A DNA stretch of 64,000 nt from Zea mays (Eukaryota; Streptophyta; Magnoliopsida; Poales; Poaceae), in assembly GCF_902167145.1 (NCBI RefSeq), contig NC_050098.1:114180207-114244206 (forward strand). Direction: 5' to 3'. The position numbers and the translations under genes are program-made. Below, one piece after another: positions 1-10,853 of the stretch (within the stretch, counting starts at the first letter, position 1; every line of letters begins with the position of its first letter). Under the pieces are notes generated by a model that saw only the letters and a program-made list of their open reading frames with translations, did not search any database and was not told where the DNA came from.

Positions 1-641
1 TCGCGAGTGATGGGTCTAGCGATCCATCCCTCTGGCACCTGCTCCTCCGAGAGCTCCGTGTTGTGGCTCGAACTGCCACCAGCGTCGTTGTCGTCTACGT
101 CTCCGTCAGGGTCTGCTCCAGCAGTCGGGATGCCCTGCGGTGGTGCAAGGGGCATCTCTGGATGAGGTGCAGGAGAAGGCTGCCTCCCAGACTCCACCTC
201 CTGCTGAGGCAAGGGGGAAGAGTCCTGCTACTCCTGTCCCTGCTCCTGCTCCTGGCGTCGGTGCTCCTACTCCTCATGCAGGCGACGATGCAGTCTCTCC
301 AGGTGACTGGACTGACCTGGCACCGTGCGACGCAGTGGGCGCTCCACTAGGCGAGAAGGCAAAAGGGGATCATTGAGTTACGTGTAGTGCATCTAATACG
401 AGCCATCTACAAAAGACATCGTAAGCACAAGAGTGAGAGTAGAAATATAAGACCAGCAAGTAAAAGAAAGAAAAGTGAGACAAAATTTTGTAGGATGAGT
501 AATAATATAGAATTGGTCAAGATGACCAGCTTTTGAAATGACACTAAAGGTCAAGGTAAGGGTATAGGTCTATAGTCCTTAGGATGACCATTCTAGTCTA
601 GGTTAGCGGTCCTACAGTCAGCAAGGCTTTGATACCACTTA
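1..641 (-). mobile_element. Tekay-type chromovirus, leader and accessory-ORF region (partial, cut by window edge)
   Basis: This is the untranslated leader and the start of the accessory ORF of a minus-strand retrotransposon whose remainder lies left of the window. It aligns by eye with 22340-22999, the same region of the complete Tekay element. The minus-strand accessory ORF would start at the ATG at 406 but meets an in-frame stop after about 19 codons, so this copy is broken. A primer-binding site lies at 626-637, just before the LTR. No gag or pol is visible in this fragment. Confidence 0.8.
626..637 (-). other. Primer-binding site, tRNA-iMet type
   Basis: Read on the minus strand the sequence is TGGTATCAAAGC, one base different from the usual initiator-Met primer site TGGTATCAGAGC. 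It sits four bases inside the LTR edge at 642, which fixes this LTR as the 5' LTR of a minus-strand element. Confidence 0.75.
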
Positions 642-3600
642 TGTCACACCCAGTTTTGGAAGGCAAACCGAATGCTAACCATGTACGTGCCGAGATCAGA
701 AAATCACGTACACAAGGATTATATAATTGGACATCATCACACATTGCTCAAAGTAAATAGCGGAAAGATACTTTATTACAACAAGATGTCCAAGACATCC
801 ACTGAGTCTATAACAATAACATCAAAGTGCGGAAATACGAAACGTAGAAGATAAGGCCTTCATAGGCAGCTGACTAGGGGGTTGCCACTAAGATAAACTA
901 GAACTCATCGTAGTCCTAAATCTCCTCAAAATCCTCCATGTTGCCAGCCTCTCCTCTTGAGCACTGAGTACAATGGGGACAACCTGGGGTGGGGTGGTTT
1001 GTAAAGAAAGGGTGAGTACACATCAATGTACTCAGTAAATGTCCTGTTTGGCTAATGTGGATTAGCTGTTTGTGGAGTTAAGGTTAAGCAGTTGCTTTTA
1101 GTTGGTCAAGTATTTATTACTATTAGTAGAGCCAAGTTTTAGTAATAAACCTAGTTATTACCCAAATGTACTCCCTCCAAGAGGAAATACCAGAGATCAT
1201 AATTATACCATCATCATTAATCATCACCATAAAAGTAACCAAAGTTCTTCTAATCAAAGAAGATCCCAAGGCCGCTCATAACCATGAGCACGGCTGATAT
1301 ACCAGTTTCTAACACTCTGCAGAGGTCGCACACTTCACCCACAAGCCATGATTCCCATTCTACCCGGAAAGAGCCAATCACCAATGACCACTACCTAGGT
1401 GGCCTGGTAGGGTATCACTACATAGCCTTTACAAAGATTTCCCAGAGGTCATAGCCGCCTGTTAGGTTTCTCCGGTTTGATAAACACAATACCTCTCCCC
1501 AAAGGAAGGGTGACTAACAAAACCAAATCAAGAACCTATGCAACCAGCCTCGGCAGAGCAAGTACTGTGCATGAACCCCATTGACGGCCCTACGGCGACA
1601 CCAACTACTCCTCTGGTTCCTCTAATTAATCAGCTAAGGGCGTCCCATTCCACCCTCGTGGTTGCACTGTTATCTCGGGTTGTCACTCCCCAAACAGGTC
1701 CTTAAGGAGAGGTACTCAAGAAAATGGCCTAAGTCCCCTAAAGTATCACAAGAACATCATCGGGATAACATTATCGTATCATAAATATTCACATCATGTT
1801 CATTGATTAAAGTAAAGCAATAGCATAAAGATAACCATGATAACCCAAAAGGTAAACAAGGATAAGTAAATACAGTCTAGTCAATCCTTAGGTTTCAATG
1901 ATGTAATGTGGGATGGTGAATTATAAAGTATGTAGGACATAATGGGTCAGTGGACACTTGCCTTCACCAGGTTGTTGCTCAGGAAGATCTTCGACAACAC
2001 ACTCAGGAACCACAGGCTGCTCGTTGTCTAAATAAAGCGATCATACATTCAATACATTTGGAAAAGACAGATGAACAGCACACCAAACATGTACAACCAA
2101 GTGAACACAAGTTTGATAAAACATTATGAATATAAGGGTACACTTAAATGTTAGGGTTTAATATAATTAGAGATCAATGATTATTGATTACATAATTTAG
2201 TTCTACTAATTTTGGTGGGACACAAAATTACAACATGGGTAACTTCATACACAACATTTTATCAATCTCACAACATTAAACATCTAAGTACCATTAGCAT
2301 TCCCTTTTTATTTATTTTATTAAACACATACATTATTACATAAACTTAACCTCTAGTCTAGACATAAAATTAAAGTGCACAGAATGTGGATGATTATAAT
2401 TTATTTGGACAGAGAATATTTCTATGAACATTTTGCAATTTGAACCACTGAATTTGGAGTTCATGTGAAAAAGATATGAAATAAACAAGTTTTGACGTTT
2501 GAAATATCAAACTAAGCCCAATTCTGTGATTATTTAAAAAGCCAGGGGTCTGATTATAAGAGTTAAGGGGTCTACGCGCTAAAACTCAGGACAGCGGACT
2601 GATTCTCGGAAACCCGAGGGTCTCTTAAGCAAAACCGCCACATGAAGGGGTATGGGGCTAAACTGACCATCTGATCTTCGATCAACGGCCCAGATTAGAT
2701 CCCGCAAACAAGCGCGCGGGCACGGGCGCGCAGCGAGCGCTGACAGGTGGGCTCGCGGTGTCAGCGACCTGAGGTAGGGCTGATGGGCCAAGCCCAGCGG
2801 TAGGGGCGAGGGTGAGGGCGCGAATCCGAGCATCAGGTTCGAATCCGACGGTTGCAATTAGATCGATTCTAATTAAACCCAGACCGCTAGATCTCGGATT
2901 GACATCCGAGATCTAGCGACTGGCGACTGGCCATGGGTGCGGTGGTGTCGCTCGACCTCGCGATGAGGTTTCGCCAGAGACGAGGGGGACGGCCACGACA
3001 GGGCTCTAGGTGTTTGGGGAAAGGCTCGGGCGCGCTTAGGGCGATCTGGCGAACTTAGTCATGGGCACAATACTGGCGGGGGCACAAGAGGGCACAGAAC
3101 ACGGCGAGGCGGCCTAACAGCGACGCGGATCAACTCCAGCGAGGAATTACGCGGACACTGGGGCAGTACTAGGCGAAATAAAGGCATGGGAAGGTTTCTC
3201 ACCTCGAGTGCGAACTTAGGAGCGCTTGGGCGACGGCAGGGACGCGGTGAAGCCTCGGGTCGATGGTGGCGGACTCCGGCTGCACGGAGAAGACTCCGAT
3301 GAGCGCGGACCAGGCAAACCAGAGGGGCTAGGGGCGAATCAAGAGGTGTCCCGAGTTGCTGATGGCGAGGCGAAACTCACCGAGGCAACAAGCACGGCGC
3401 AGGCTCGACGGTGGTCGTAGAACGGGAGGCGGGCTTCGGTGAGCAGCGGTGAAGCTACCAGGACGCACGCGTAGGGCGAGAAAGAGGGCGAGGGTGCTCG
3501 GCTGAGGGCGCAAATGAGCAGGGGGAAGTGGGCGAGCGGGGTGCGGGCTCAAAAGGGGTCGAGGGCGTGCGAAGGTGGTCGAGAAATGCGTGGACGTGGG

Positions 3601-4167
3601 CGCGTCCACGGCGGAAGTGCGCGGGCGGGAGGTTAGGGATGAGGGGCCTGACGGGTGGGGTCCGCGGGGCAGAGAGAGAGGACGAGCGCGTGCGCGAGGG
3701 GATCTGCACCGATAGGCCGGCCACACAGAGCAGCAAAAGAGAGAGAGAGAGTGGGGGCGCGTGGGATAGGCTGACATGCGGGAGCCGCCTGTCAGCGCGG
3801 TCAGGCGCGCGGGCTGGGCCGATTGGGCTGGCTTGGGCCGAAATGGCTTTTCCCTTTTTTGTCGAATTTCTAATGTTTTTCTATTTTATTTTCCCTAGGG
3901 TTTTCAATTCAAATTCAAATCAAGTTTCAAATTCAAGCTAAATCAAACATGTGCAACAATTCAAAGAATATTTCGAGCTCAGCATGATGCAACATTTTAT
4001 GACTCATATTGTTTTGACAAAATAAAATAATTAATCCCTCACTAATTAAGCTAAATCTACCTAAAAGAAAAAGAGAGAGAGAGGAACTAGAGAGAGAGAG
4101 AAGAGTAACACCTAAATTTGGTAGGTAATTAGAAAGAAATTTTATACCCCAAATTCAGGGTGTTACA
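642..4167 (-). repeat. 5' LTR of Tekay-type chromovirus (left copy)
   Basis: A 3.5 kb LTR that on the minus strand starts TGTAACACCCTGAATT and ends GGGTGTGACA. Its outer 1.2 kb and its last 100 bases match the LTRs at 13704-16741 and 23000-25925. The middle differs: it is AT-rich at about 2000-2560 and GC-rich at about 2680-3830, and it lacks the GTCGCGCGAC array of the other copies. It is therefore a related subfamily rather than the same one. Short open frames inside it (for example 2579-2857 and 3328-3777) are low-complexity and are not called as genes. Confidence 0.85.
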
Positions 4168-5020
4168 GAGAGGTACTGTGTTTATCAAACTGGAGAAACC
4201 TAACAGCCGGCTATGACCTCTGGGGAATCTTTGTAAGGGCTACGTAGTGATACCCTGACAGACCACCTAGGTAGTGGTCAATGGGGAGTAGCGCTCCTCG
4301 GGCAGAAAGGGAATCATGGCTCGTGGGTAAAGTGTGCAACCTCTGCAGAGTGTTATAAACTGGTATATTAGCCATGCTCACGGTTATGAGCAGCCTTGGG
4401 GGCTCATTTGATTAGAGTTACTCTGGATACCTTTATGATGATGTTTAATGGTGATGATTATAACTATGGATTCTTGTACTTCCTCTTGGGGGAGTACTTT
4501 TGGGTTAATAATTTGGGATTATTGCTAAAACTTGGCTATCTACTAGTAATAAATATTTGACCAACTAAAAGCCACTGCTTTAAGCTTAACCCCACATACA
4601 GCTAGTCCACTTTAGCTAAACGGGACATTTGCTAAGTACGTTGATGTGTACTCACCCTTGCTTAAAAACACCAAACCCCAGGTTGTCCCCATTGCAACCA
4701 GTGCTCAGGAGAAGATGAAGGCAACATAGAGGACTTTCAGGAGTTTAAGGACTTTGACGAGTTCTAGAATATTTTAGTGGCAAACCCCTAGTCGGTTTCC
4801 TATGAAGGCCTTATCTTATTGTGTTTCGTTCAGCACTTTGCTGAAGGTTTAACTTAATGACTTTGTGGATGTCTTGGATGTCGTGATGTAATAAAGCACT
4901 TATTTTCTCTATTATTTTGAGCAATGTGTGATGATATTCAACTATGTAATCGTTGTGTACATGAATTTCTGATCCTTGCACGTACATGGTTCATATTCGG
5001 TTTGCCTTCTAAAACCGAGT
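4168..5020 (+). repeat. Inverted, truncated Tekay-type LTR fragment
   Basis: The sequence is the reverse complement of roughly 642-1497 of the adjoining LTR, including the segments near 1320-1480 and the LTR edge near 660-720. It starts immediately after the last base of the left LTR and ends close to an LTR terminus at about 5020, where the terminal bases are degenerate. It represents the last 0.85 kb of a plus-strand LTR. Nothing of its internal region remains. Confidence 0.8.
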
Positions 5021-5024
5021 TTAC

Positions 5025-5344
5025 GATAGCGCAGAGGGTCTTTTTCTCCACGAAGAACCCTAGAACTCGCCCCGGGAGAGATCCCGTTGAAGGGGAGAGT
5101 TCCATGGCATTGCTCCGGGTCGGCAGACCGCCCGGTGCTCCTCTAATCGACGTAGAGTCAAAGAGAGATTGTTGTGAAAGACTAAACTAGATCTAAACCT
5201 AATGCTAAATTACTCCTACTCCTAGGAATTGGAAGAACGATGCAAATAAGGTAAAATTGATAAGTAGATTTGATTGGATCGATTGTGGGGGCGCGGACCT
5301 CCAGGCCCTAGGGCCGGACCGTCCGTCACTTTTGGTGTTCAACA
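5025..5344 (-). repeat. Decayed Tat-type LTR fragment
   Basis: It shares the stretch around CTAATCGACGTAGAGTC, the following AAGACTAAAC segment and the end CCGTCCGTCAC...GTTCAACA with the Tat LTRs at 7696-8400 and 28490-29178. The first half of the LTR is missing and divergence is high, so it is an old remnant of the same family with no internal region. Confidence 0.7.
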
Positions 5345-5982
5345 GGTGGCATTTTTTATCGTTTTTAGATAATATGATTACATCTGATGCATATTTTATG
5401 CAAGGTTACACTTTTATTTGTTCTAGTGAATGAAAAATAAGAGTCATAATTACTTTGGATAGTATGAATAATAAAGAAAAGTTATTTTTGTGTTTTAATA
5501 TCTTAAAAATTAGGCAATATACCACTTTATTATGTATTTATAGAAACTACAAAATATTTGTGTTTCCAAATAAAGTTTATCGATGAACCGGCAATACTTA
5601 TACCGTATTTCGACTGTTGGTTTTTCGCTTTCATCACCTTAAAAACGAAAACAAAATAAATCTAGATGTTTTCCTATTGTTTTCGACTGTTTTCATCTCT
5701 AACTCACATTACACTTGTTTAGGTTAAATGAGAGTTTGTATTGTTACTCTTAGTGGTCGAAATCACCTAAGACGGTTTATTTAGCGGTTTCTTTAGGAAT
5801 TAATTTAATTTTATATGACAAATGCAAGCTAGAAAACCAGCTAATTTTGAATGGAGAGAGCCGCATAAAATAAGCTTATTTTCGACGATAGTATCAGGAG
5901 CCGCCGAAAATAAGTTCTTACTTTTGGCGGCTTAGTCCTGGCCGCCGAGAATAATAGTGGCTGTCGAAAATAATGTGCAGTG
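5345..5982. mobile_element. AT-rich stretch ending in CACTA-like subterminal repeats
   Basis: There is no gene here. From about 5862 to 5982 the motif GCCGCCGAAAATAAG and its inverse recur several times. The stretch ends at 5982 in a sequence that reads CACTGCACATTATTTTCGAC on the other strand, resembling the terminus of a non-autonomous CACTA element. The opposite terminus was not found, so the element's extent is unknown. The rest (about 5345-5860) is AT-rich and unassigned. Confidence 0.35.
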
Positions 5983-6156
5983 CTGTTGTGAGAGTAGTAC
6001 TTAGGTAAATAGCACCGTCTAATAACTTTTATTAGCTAAATAGTTTATCTCGAGCTTTTAATTCAACTATTCGTTCCTAGGATCCAAACATGGCTTTAAT
6101 TTGATCCACTATAATTTTGTAACGGTGATTTCTGCACTGCACTGTACTTGTTACCA

Positions 6157-6234
6157 CAAACTTGGAAGAAATTAGTTGCTACTAGAAAGTAGATCCAAAC
6201 TTGGAAGAAATTAGTTGCTACGAGAAAGTAGATC
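6157..6234 (+). repeat. Tandem duplication of a 39 bp unit in a gene promoter
   Basis: Two head-to-tail copies (6157-6195 and 6196-6234) of a unit containing CTTGGAAGAAATTAGTTGCT differ at a single base (TACTAG against TACGAG). They lie about 110 bp upstream of the TATA box of the peptide gene. Confidence 0.85.
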
Positions 6235-6342
6235 ATTTGTGCTACCGGACATTGATTTATACTCCAATATCAATCTCTACTAGCCTTGCTTTTTCATCAT
6301 TTCTCGCTAGATATAGATGGTTTTCATTCACATATATAGGAC

Positions 6343-6350
6343 TATATATA
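6343..6350 (+). promoter_or_regulatory. TATA box of the cysteine-rich peptide gene
   Basis: TATATATA lies 73 bases upstream of the ATG at 6423. That is a normal plant distance allowing a short 5' untranslated region. Confidence 0.55.
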
Positions 6351-6422
6351 CATATGAACCTTGCAGCAAGCATTCGGTAGTCCAACAAAGCCCTACAGAC
6401 ATCAATCTCTGGTCCGAGAGAA

Positions 6423-6853
6423 ATGGAAGCAAGCAGCAAGGCGGCCCTGCTCCTCTTGATGGTCATCGTGGGATGTTTGACGATTCCTGCACACTGTAAG
6501 TGCACTGTGCACATCAGACAACACCAGGCGCATTTCTAGTACAGTATTATATAGTTTATCTCTAGTAGTAAATACTTATAAATTGTTCTCATAGACAGGG
6601 AGACGATCTGTAAGTGCACTGTAAAAACTAGGTTCTACTTTGACTTGATTGTTTAACTGCAATGCATGCAGCTCGGAACGTCGTTCGTTTCTGCAAATGC
6701 CAGAAGCAGACCTGCAAAAAGGGAGCAATATTCGAAGCTGTTTGCTACTGCTGTCCAGGCGGTAGTTGTTACTCGACGATCCAGGATTGCGCACCAGCTT
6801 GCCGCTGCGATAAGCTTTCGCATGCCCCACTAAATTTAACAGACAGACCGTGA
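6423..6853 (+). CDS. Small secreted cysteine-rich peptide, ESF1/MEG-like (two exons)
   Basis: Two exons are inferred: 6423-6495 and 6672-6853. The 176-base intron has a GTAAGT donor and a TGCATGCAG acceptor, and the joined frame encodes 84 residues. Exon 1 gives a signal peptide with a charged start, a run of Ala/Leu/Val from residue 7 to 18 and a small-residue end near 24. Exon 2 gives a mature peptide with ten cysteines in the order CKC, C, CYCC, C, C, CRC, including the motifs VCYCCPGG and CYSTIQDC. The CYCC...CY.TI..C...C pattern resembles the grass MEG and embryo-surrounding-factor (ESF1) peptides, secreted signals acting between maternal tissue, endosperm and embryo. That family match is from memory of the pattern. 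Another defensin-like class is possible. The frame has no stop. A TATA box (6343) and AATAAA (6887) frame it. It is one of very few candidate host genes in the window. Confidence 0.65.
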
Positions 6854-6886
6854 AGCGTGAATCCAGTGATTTATCATAGCGAAAGA

Positions 6887-6892
6887 AATAAA
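6887..6892 (+). terminator. Poly(A) signal of the peptide gene
   Basis: AATAAA lies 34 bases after the stop codon of the cysteine-rich peptide gene, in an A-rich context. From 6893 to about 7180 no gene is seen. This is probably 3' flanking sequence shared with the convergent RING gene. Confidence 0.45.
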
Positions 6893-7186
6893 AAAGCGGT
6901 GGTGTTTCTTGATACTTGATATCTAATCTAGTATACTCTGACGAACCAGGTTCCAATCGTAACAAACAAATTAAAGCACGCTAGAACCTGATAACAATTA
7001 ACAAAGCAAATAAAATATTCTCTGATCTCCAGCGGCAGCAGCCAGTCAGCAATCATACTAGTACTCAACAAGGACATGGTCACGCACGCCTTCAGACAGG
7101 CGGAGGATGTTCAGCGACCGTCGTAGTCTGCAGCCTTGGACACACACGCCGTCATTCTCATTCAGTTTCATCGCCCCGCTCTGCTG

Positions 7187-7528
7187 CTAGGGCCAAGCTC
7201 GCACGGTGGCCCGGCAGTAGGGGCAGTCGCCGCGGGAACGCAGCCAGCGCTCAAGGCATGCCGAGTGGAAGACGTGCCTGCAGCGCAGCCGAGGCCACCG
7301 CACCTCTCCAGGCATATGTCAGCTTGGGACGAAGCTTCAGCGGCCTCGCGTCTTCTGCTTCCTGCAGCTCGGAGACGGGCCTGGGGAACGCTGTGATCGG
7401 TACGCAACGCACTCGTCAGCGTTAGCGACGGCAGGGACGACGACAGGCTCCGTCGCCGCGCCTTCTTCCGCCTTAGCTTGCCGGTGACGGGTTCGCCGGG
7501 CTGGAAGCGACTGGTTAGAGCACAGCAC
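7187..7528 (-). pseudogene. RING-H2 finger gene fragment, frameshifted
   Basis: On the minus strand the final 33 codons read CRHVFHSACLERWL, then a CPYC pair and a stop at 7189-7187. This is the second half of a RING-H2 zinc-binding domain as in ATL-type E3 ubiquitin ligases. The expected first half is in a different frame: ADICLE lies just upstream, with Ala where the first cysteine of the CxxC pair should be. A third frame carries a plausible amino-terminal part starting with ATG at 7528. At least two frameshifts therefore separate the pieces. The gene is convergent with the peptide gene at 6423-6853. It could be a decayed gene or a gene fragment. An undetected intron cannot fully explain the lost cysteine. 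Confidence 0.55.
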
Positions 7529-7644
7529 CGAAGTCAGTGGTGCGAGTTAGCCCAGCCCAAAATGGTTCCGACGGCCGTGTCTTTTGCCTGCAATGAAGGA
7601 TAGCATGGGTAATATCTCTCGTGTCATGGGACATGTTCCTCACC

Positions 7645-7653
7645 TTTTATATA
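7645..7653 (-). promoter_or_regulatory. Candidate TATA box upstream of the RING-H2 fragment
   Basis: On the minus strand the sequence reads TATATAAAA, about 117 bases upstream of the ATG at 7528 and 18 bases upstream of another ATG at 7627. It suggests that the RING sequence was once a complete gene with its promoter here. Confidence 0.45.
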
Positions 7654-7690
7654 CCAACTAGTCGCTTGTCCGCAACAATACTCACGTAAA

Positions 7691-7695
7691 CTATC
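7691..7695. other. Target-site duplication CTATC, left copy
   Basis: CTATC directly precedes the LTR start TGTTGACACC. It is repeated at 29179-29183 after the far LTR end GGTTCAAACA. It is the host target of Tat element I. Confidence 0.9.
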
Positions 7696-8400
7696 TGTTG
7701 ACACCTTTTTGGAGGTGCCAATCACTCAAAAGAACCAGCGGCGGTGCTCTCTGGTCAGGCGCGAACGGTCAGCGGCATAGGGCCGGACGGTCCACGACCT
7801 GGCGCGAGACGGCGGTGCTCACTGGTCAGGCGCGGACGGTCCGCGGCACAGGGCCAAACGGTCCGCGACCTGGCGCATGAGCTCGGGTTCCCTGCCTGAT
7901 GGCCGGACGGTCCGCGCGTGCGCAGGGGCGGCGGAGGATCGCCGGCGGCGTCTGGATCTCGCTCCCGGGAGGGACCCCGTCGGGGAGGAGAGATCCTAGG
8001 TGGTGTCTAGGCTCGGGCAGACCGACCTAGACTCCTCTAATCGACGTAGAGTCGAAAAGAAGCGCAGGATTTGGGGATTAGAAGACTAAACCTAAACTTG
8101 ACTAGAACTACTCCTAATTGTACAGAAAATAAATGCGAAATAGAAGTTGTATTGATTCGATTGATTATTACAAATCGGCCGTATACCTCTCTATTTATAG
8201 AGGAGGGGGGCTGGACCCTTTACAAACTAATTTCCGAGCGAATCCCGCGAATTTAGCTAACAACCGTAGCACAAAACTCAAAACCCTAATCTGTTCTGCG
8301 CTTGCGCGGACCGTCCGGCCCACAGGCGCGAACCGTCCGGACCGCGGACCGTCCAGTCTTGGGGCCGGACCGTCCGCCGGCTCACTTTTTGGTTCAAACA
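7696..8400 (-). repeat. 3' LTR of Tat element I
   Basis: It starts TGTTGACACC and ends GGTTCAAACA on the plus strand. A unit of about 67 bases with GGTGCTCTCTGGTCAGGCGC occurs twice at its left end, and CGGACGGTCCG-type palindromes recur through it. On the minus strand a purine tract (AAAAGGCAGGGGGGC, about 8405-8419) lies next to it and serves as polypurine tract. Confidence 0.9.
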
Positions 8401-8472
8401 TATGCCCCCCTGCCTTTTGGTGGAGCCGGGCGAACCAAAAGCAACTAACTCGATGTGATCATATCGGTTCTC

Positions 8473-9700
8473 TTAGGCATCTTGCCACATACTAGGATGG
8501 TACTGTTTGAGAAAACGCCCATTCAAAGCCTTAGGTAAATCCTTGCCTTGTAATGTTTGTAGTAAATAAGCGTTACCAGACATTACCTGTTTTACTTTAT
8601 AAGGACCCTCCCAGCTTGGCGACCATTTCCCAAACTTCCGGTCTTTATTCCTTAGAGGCAGTATGGTCTTCCACACCAGGTCCCCTACTTGAAATAATTT
8701 TGCTTTGACCTTCTTGTTGTAGGCCCTGGCTACCATAATCTTGTCCTTTTCTATTGCTCCCAAAGCTATCACCCTCTTGTCGGTCACCTCATCAATATTA
8801 TCCATCATTGAATTATAATAATCAGTGATAGTTAGATCATTTTGTCTGGCGAACCTGACAGCATTCAAACTTATTTCCACAGGCAACACTGCTTCCTATC
8901 CATAGACAAGCTTAAAAGGAGATACTTTAGTAGCACTATGTTTAGATATTCTATGAGCCCATAAAGCTTCGGACAAAATCTTATGCCAGTGTTTAGGATT
9001 ATTAGATATCTTCTTTTTTATCAAATTAATCAATGTCCTATTACTAGACTCGGCGTGTCCATTGGCCTGAGCATAATATGGAGATGAATTAAGCAGTTTA
9101 ATTCTATATAATTCAGCAAATTCACGTACCTCCTTTGACATAAAAGAAGTCCCTTGATCTGTAGTCAAGGTCTGGGGAATGCCGAATCTATGAATGATAT
9201 GTTCAGTTATGAACTCAATTACCTCCTTGTGTATCATGTTTTTCAGAGCAACGACTTCAGTCCATTTGGTAAAGTAGTCAGTGGCAACTAACACGAACCG
9301 ATGCCCCTTTGATGATGAAGGATGAATTTCTCCAATAAGTGTAATCCCCATCCTCTGAAAGGCCAAGGCTTGATGATAGGATGTAATTCGGCTGCAGGGA
9401 CCAACTGTAGGTCGTCGAATTTTTGACACACTTGGTAACCCTTGTAGTACTTGAAACAATCAGCTATCATGTTAGGCCAATAGAAACCAGACCTTCGCAA
9501 CAGCCATTTCATCTTTGGAGCCGATTGATGGGTACCACAAATTCCTTCATGCACTTCGGCCATGGCTAATATAGCATCATCTGGGCCTAAGTACTTAAGC
9601 AGGACGTCGTTGACTGTTCGGCGGTAGAGTTCATCACTCATCAAAACATACTTGAAAGCTGTACGCCGAATGTTCTTATTTGTCCTGACATTGGGATTTC
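8473..9700 (-). CDS. Integrase of Tat element I (broken)
   Basis: Integrase inserts the cDNA into the host genome. Two open pieces (9459-8896 and 8889-8473) are separated by a TAG at 8896-8898, where relatives have Gln. The catalytic core shows Asp in VATDYFTKW, Asp in TDQGTSF and Glu in NGHAESSNR, so the DDE triad is kept. The upstream zinc-binding region near 9440-9560 has the His pair and one Cys, but the first Cys of the CxxC pair appears replaced (KGYQVCQKF). The carboxy-terminal part ends KALNGRFLKQYHP, typical of Tat-type integrases. No chromodomain is seen. Confidence 0.85.
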
Positions 9701-10730
9701 GTAAATAATTAAGTATAGGTGTCCTCCAATCACTTGCATCGGCTTCATTATCAGCCGATTCAATTAAGAGAACATTTCTGGTATCCCCGGACGGTCCGGT
9801 GTCTCGACGCGGACGGTCCGCGACCTGGGGAATTGGCCCTACATCGGTTATCAGATTTTCAGTGTTGTGAAATCTCCCTCGCTTTATCCGATAACCTGAT
9901 GCGTCTTGTGCCAAATTGTTAGCTCTATGATTCTCAACTCTAGAAATATGCCGAATACTGAATTCGTCAAAAGAATGGATTATGCTCCAACATTTTTCAA
10001 GGTAACTATTCAGAGTACCATCAAAGCATTGATATTCTTCTAACACTTGTTGGACAACCAGCTGAGAATCACCCAATGCCTTCACATGTTTCACTCCCAT
10101 ACAATTTAAAAGTTCCAAGCCGAATAAGAGGGCCTCATATTCGGCTTGATTATTAGTGCAATAAGTTTTCAATCGGCTAGAGAAGTCGAAGGAGACATTA
10201 CTTGGTGAAACAAGTATGATGCCAATTCCTTGCCCTTCATTGCAAACCGATCCATCAAAATATAAAGTCCAAGGAGTAATAGTGAGGTATGACATGTCTA
10301 GTTTATGAATATCATTAATCCGATGTTCTACAATAAAATCCGCTATGACTTGGCCTTTCATAGATTTCAATGGTTCATAGGCCAAGTCATATTCTATGAG
10401 TGCATAAGCCCACTTACCAATTCTACCACTCATAATTGGGTTATGCAACATGTATTTGATCACATTGGCTTGACCAGAAACAGTGCAATGACTAGACAGT
10501 AAATAACATCTACATTTGGTGCATGCATAAAACAAGCATAAGCATAACTTCTCAATAAAAGTGTACCTTGTTTCAGCATCCGCCAACCTTCGGCTTAGAT
10601 ATGTCACCACATGCTCCCTCCCCTCAGTTTCTTGTGTCAGAACAGCCCTAATAACCTTGTCTTCAGCTGCAATGTATAATCTGAATGGTACTCCTACTTG
10701 TGATGCTTTTAACACGGGAGCCGAAGACAA
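9701..10730 (-). CDS. Dual RNase H region of Tat element I
   Basis: The open frame 10730-9288 carries a first RNase H-like segment (about 10730-10320, with VVTYLSRRL and ADFIVEH). A second, archaeal-type RNase H follows (about 10275-9890), with Asp in LYFDGSV, Glu in NNQAEYEA and Asp in LGDSQLV. RNase H removes the RNA strand during reverse transcription. The doubled domain is a hallmark of the Tat lineage. GGACGGTCC palindromes at 9786-9830 lie inside the frame between RNase H and integrase. Confidence 0.85.
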
Positions 10731-10853
10731 GTATTTTTTAATGAGATCAAATGCTTCCTGCCGCTCTGCCCCCCAAGTGAATTCGGCATCATTCTTAAGC
10801 CGAAGGATAGGGGTGAAGGCATCAATCTTCCCGGCTAGGTTAGAAATAAACCT

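Noticed and set aside
3226..3941. Plus-strand GC-rich frames in the left LTR
   Set aside because: Gly/Arg-rich composition, inside an LTR, no domain and no counterpart in the related LTRs.
6257..6965. Minus-strand frames over the peptide gene
   Set aside because: They overlap a gene with signal peptide, splice sites and ten cysteines on the plus strand and show no motif of their own.
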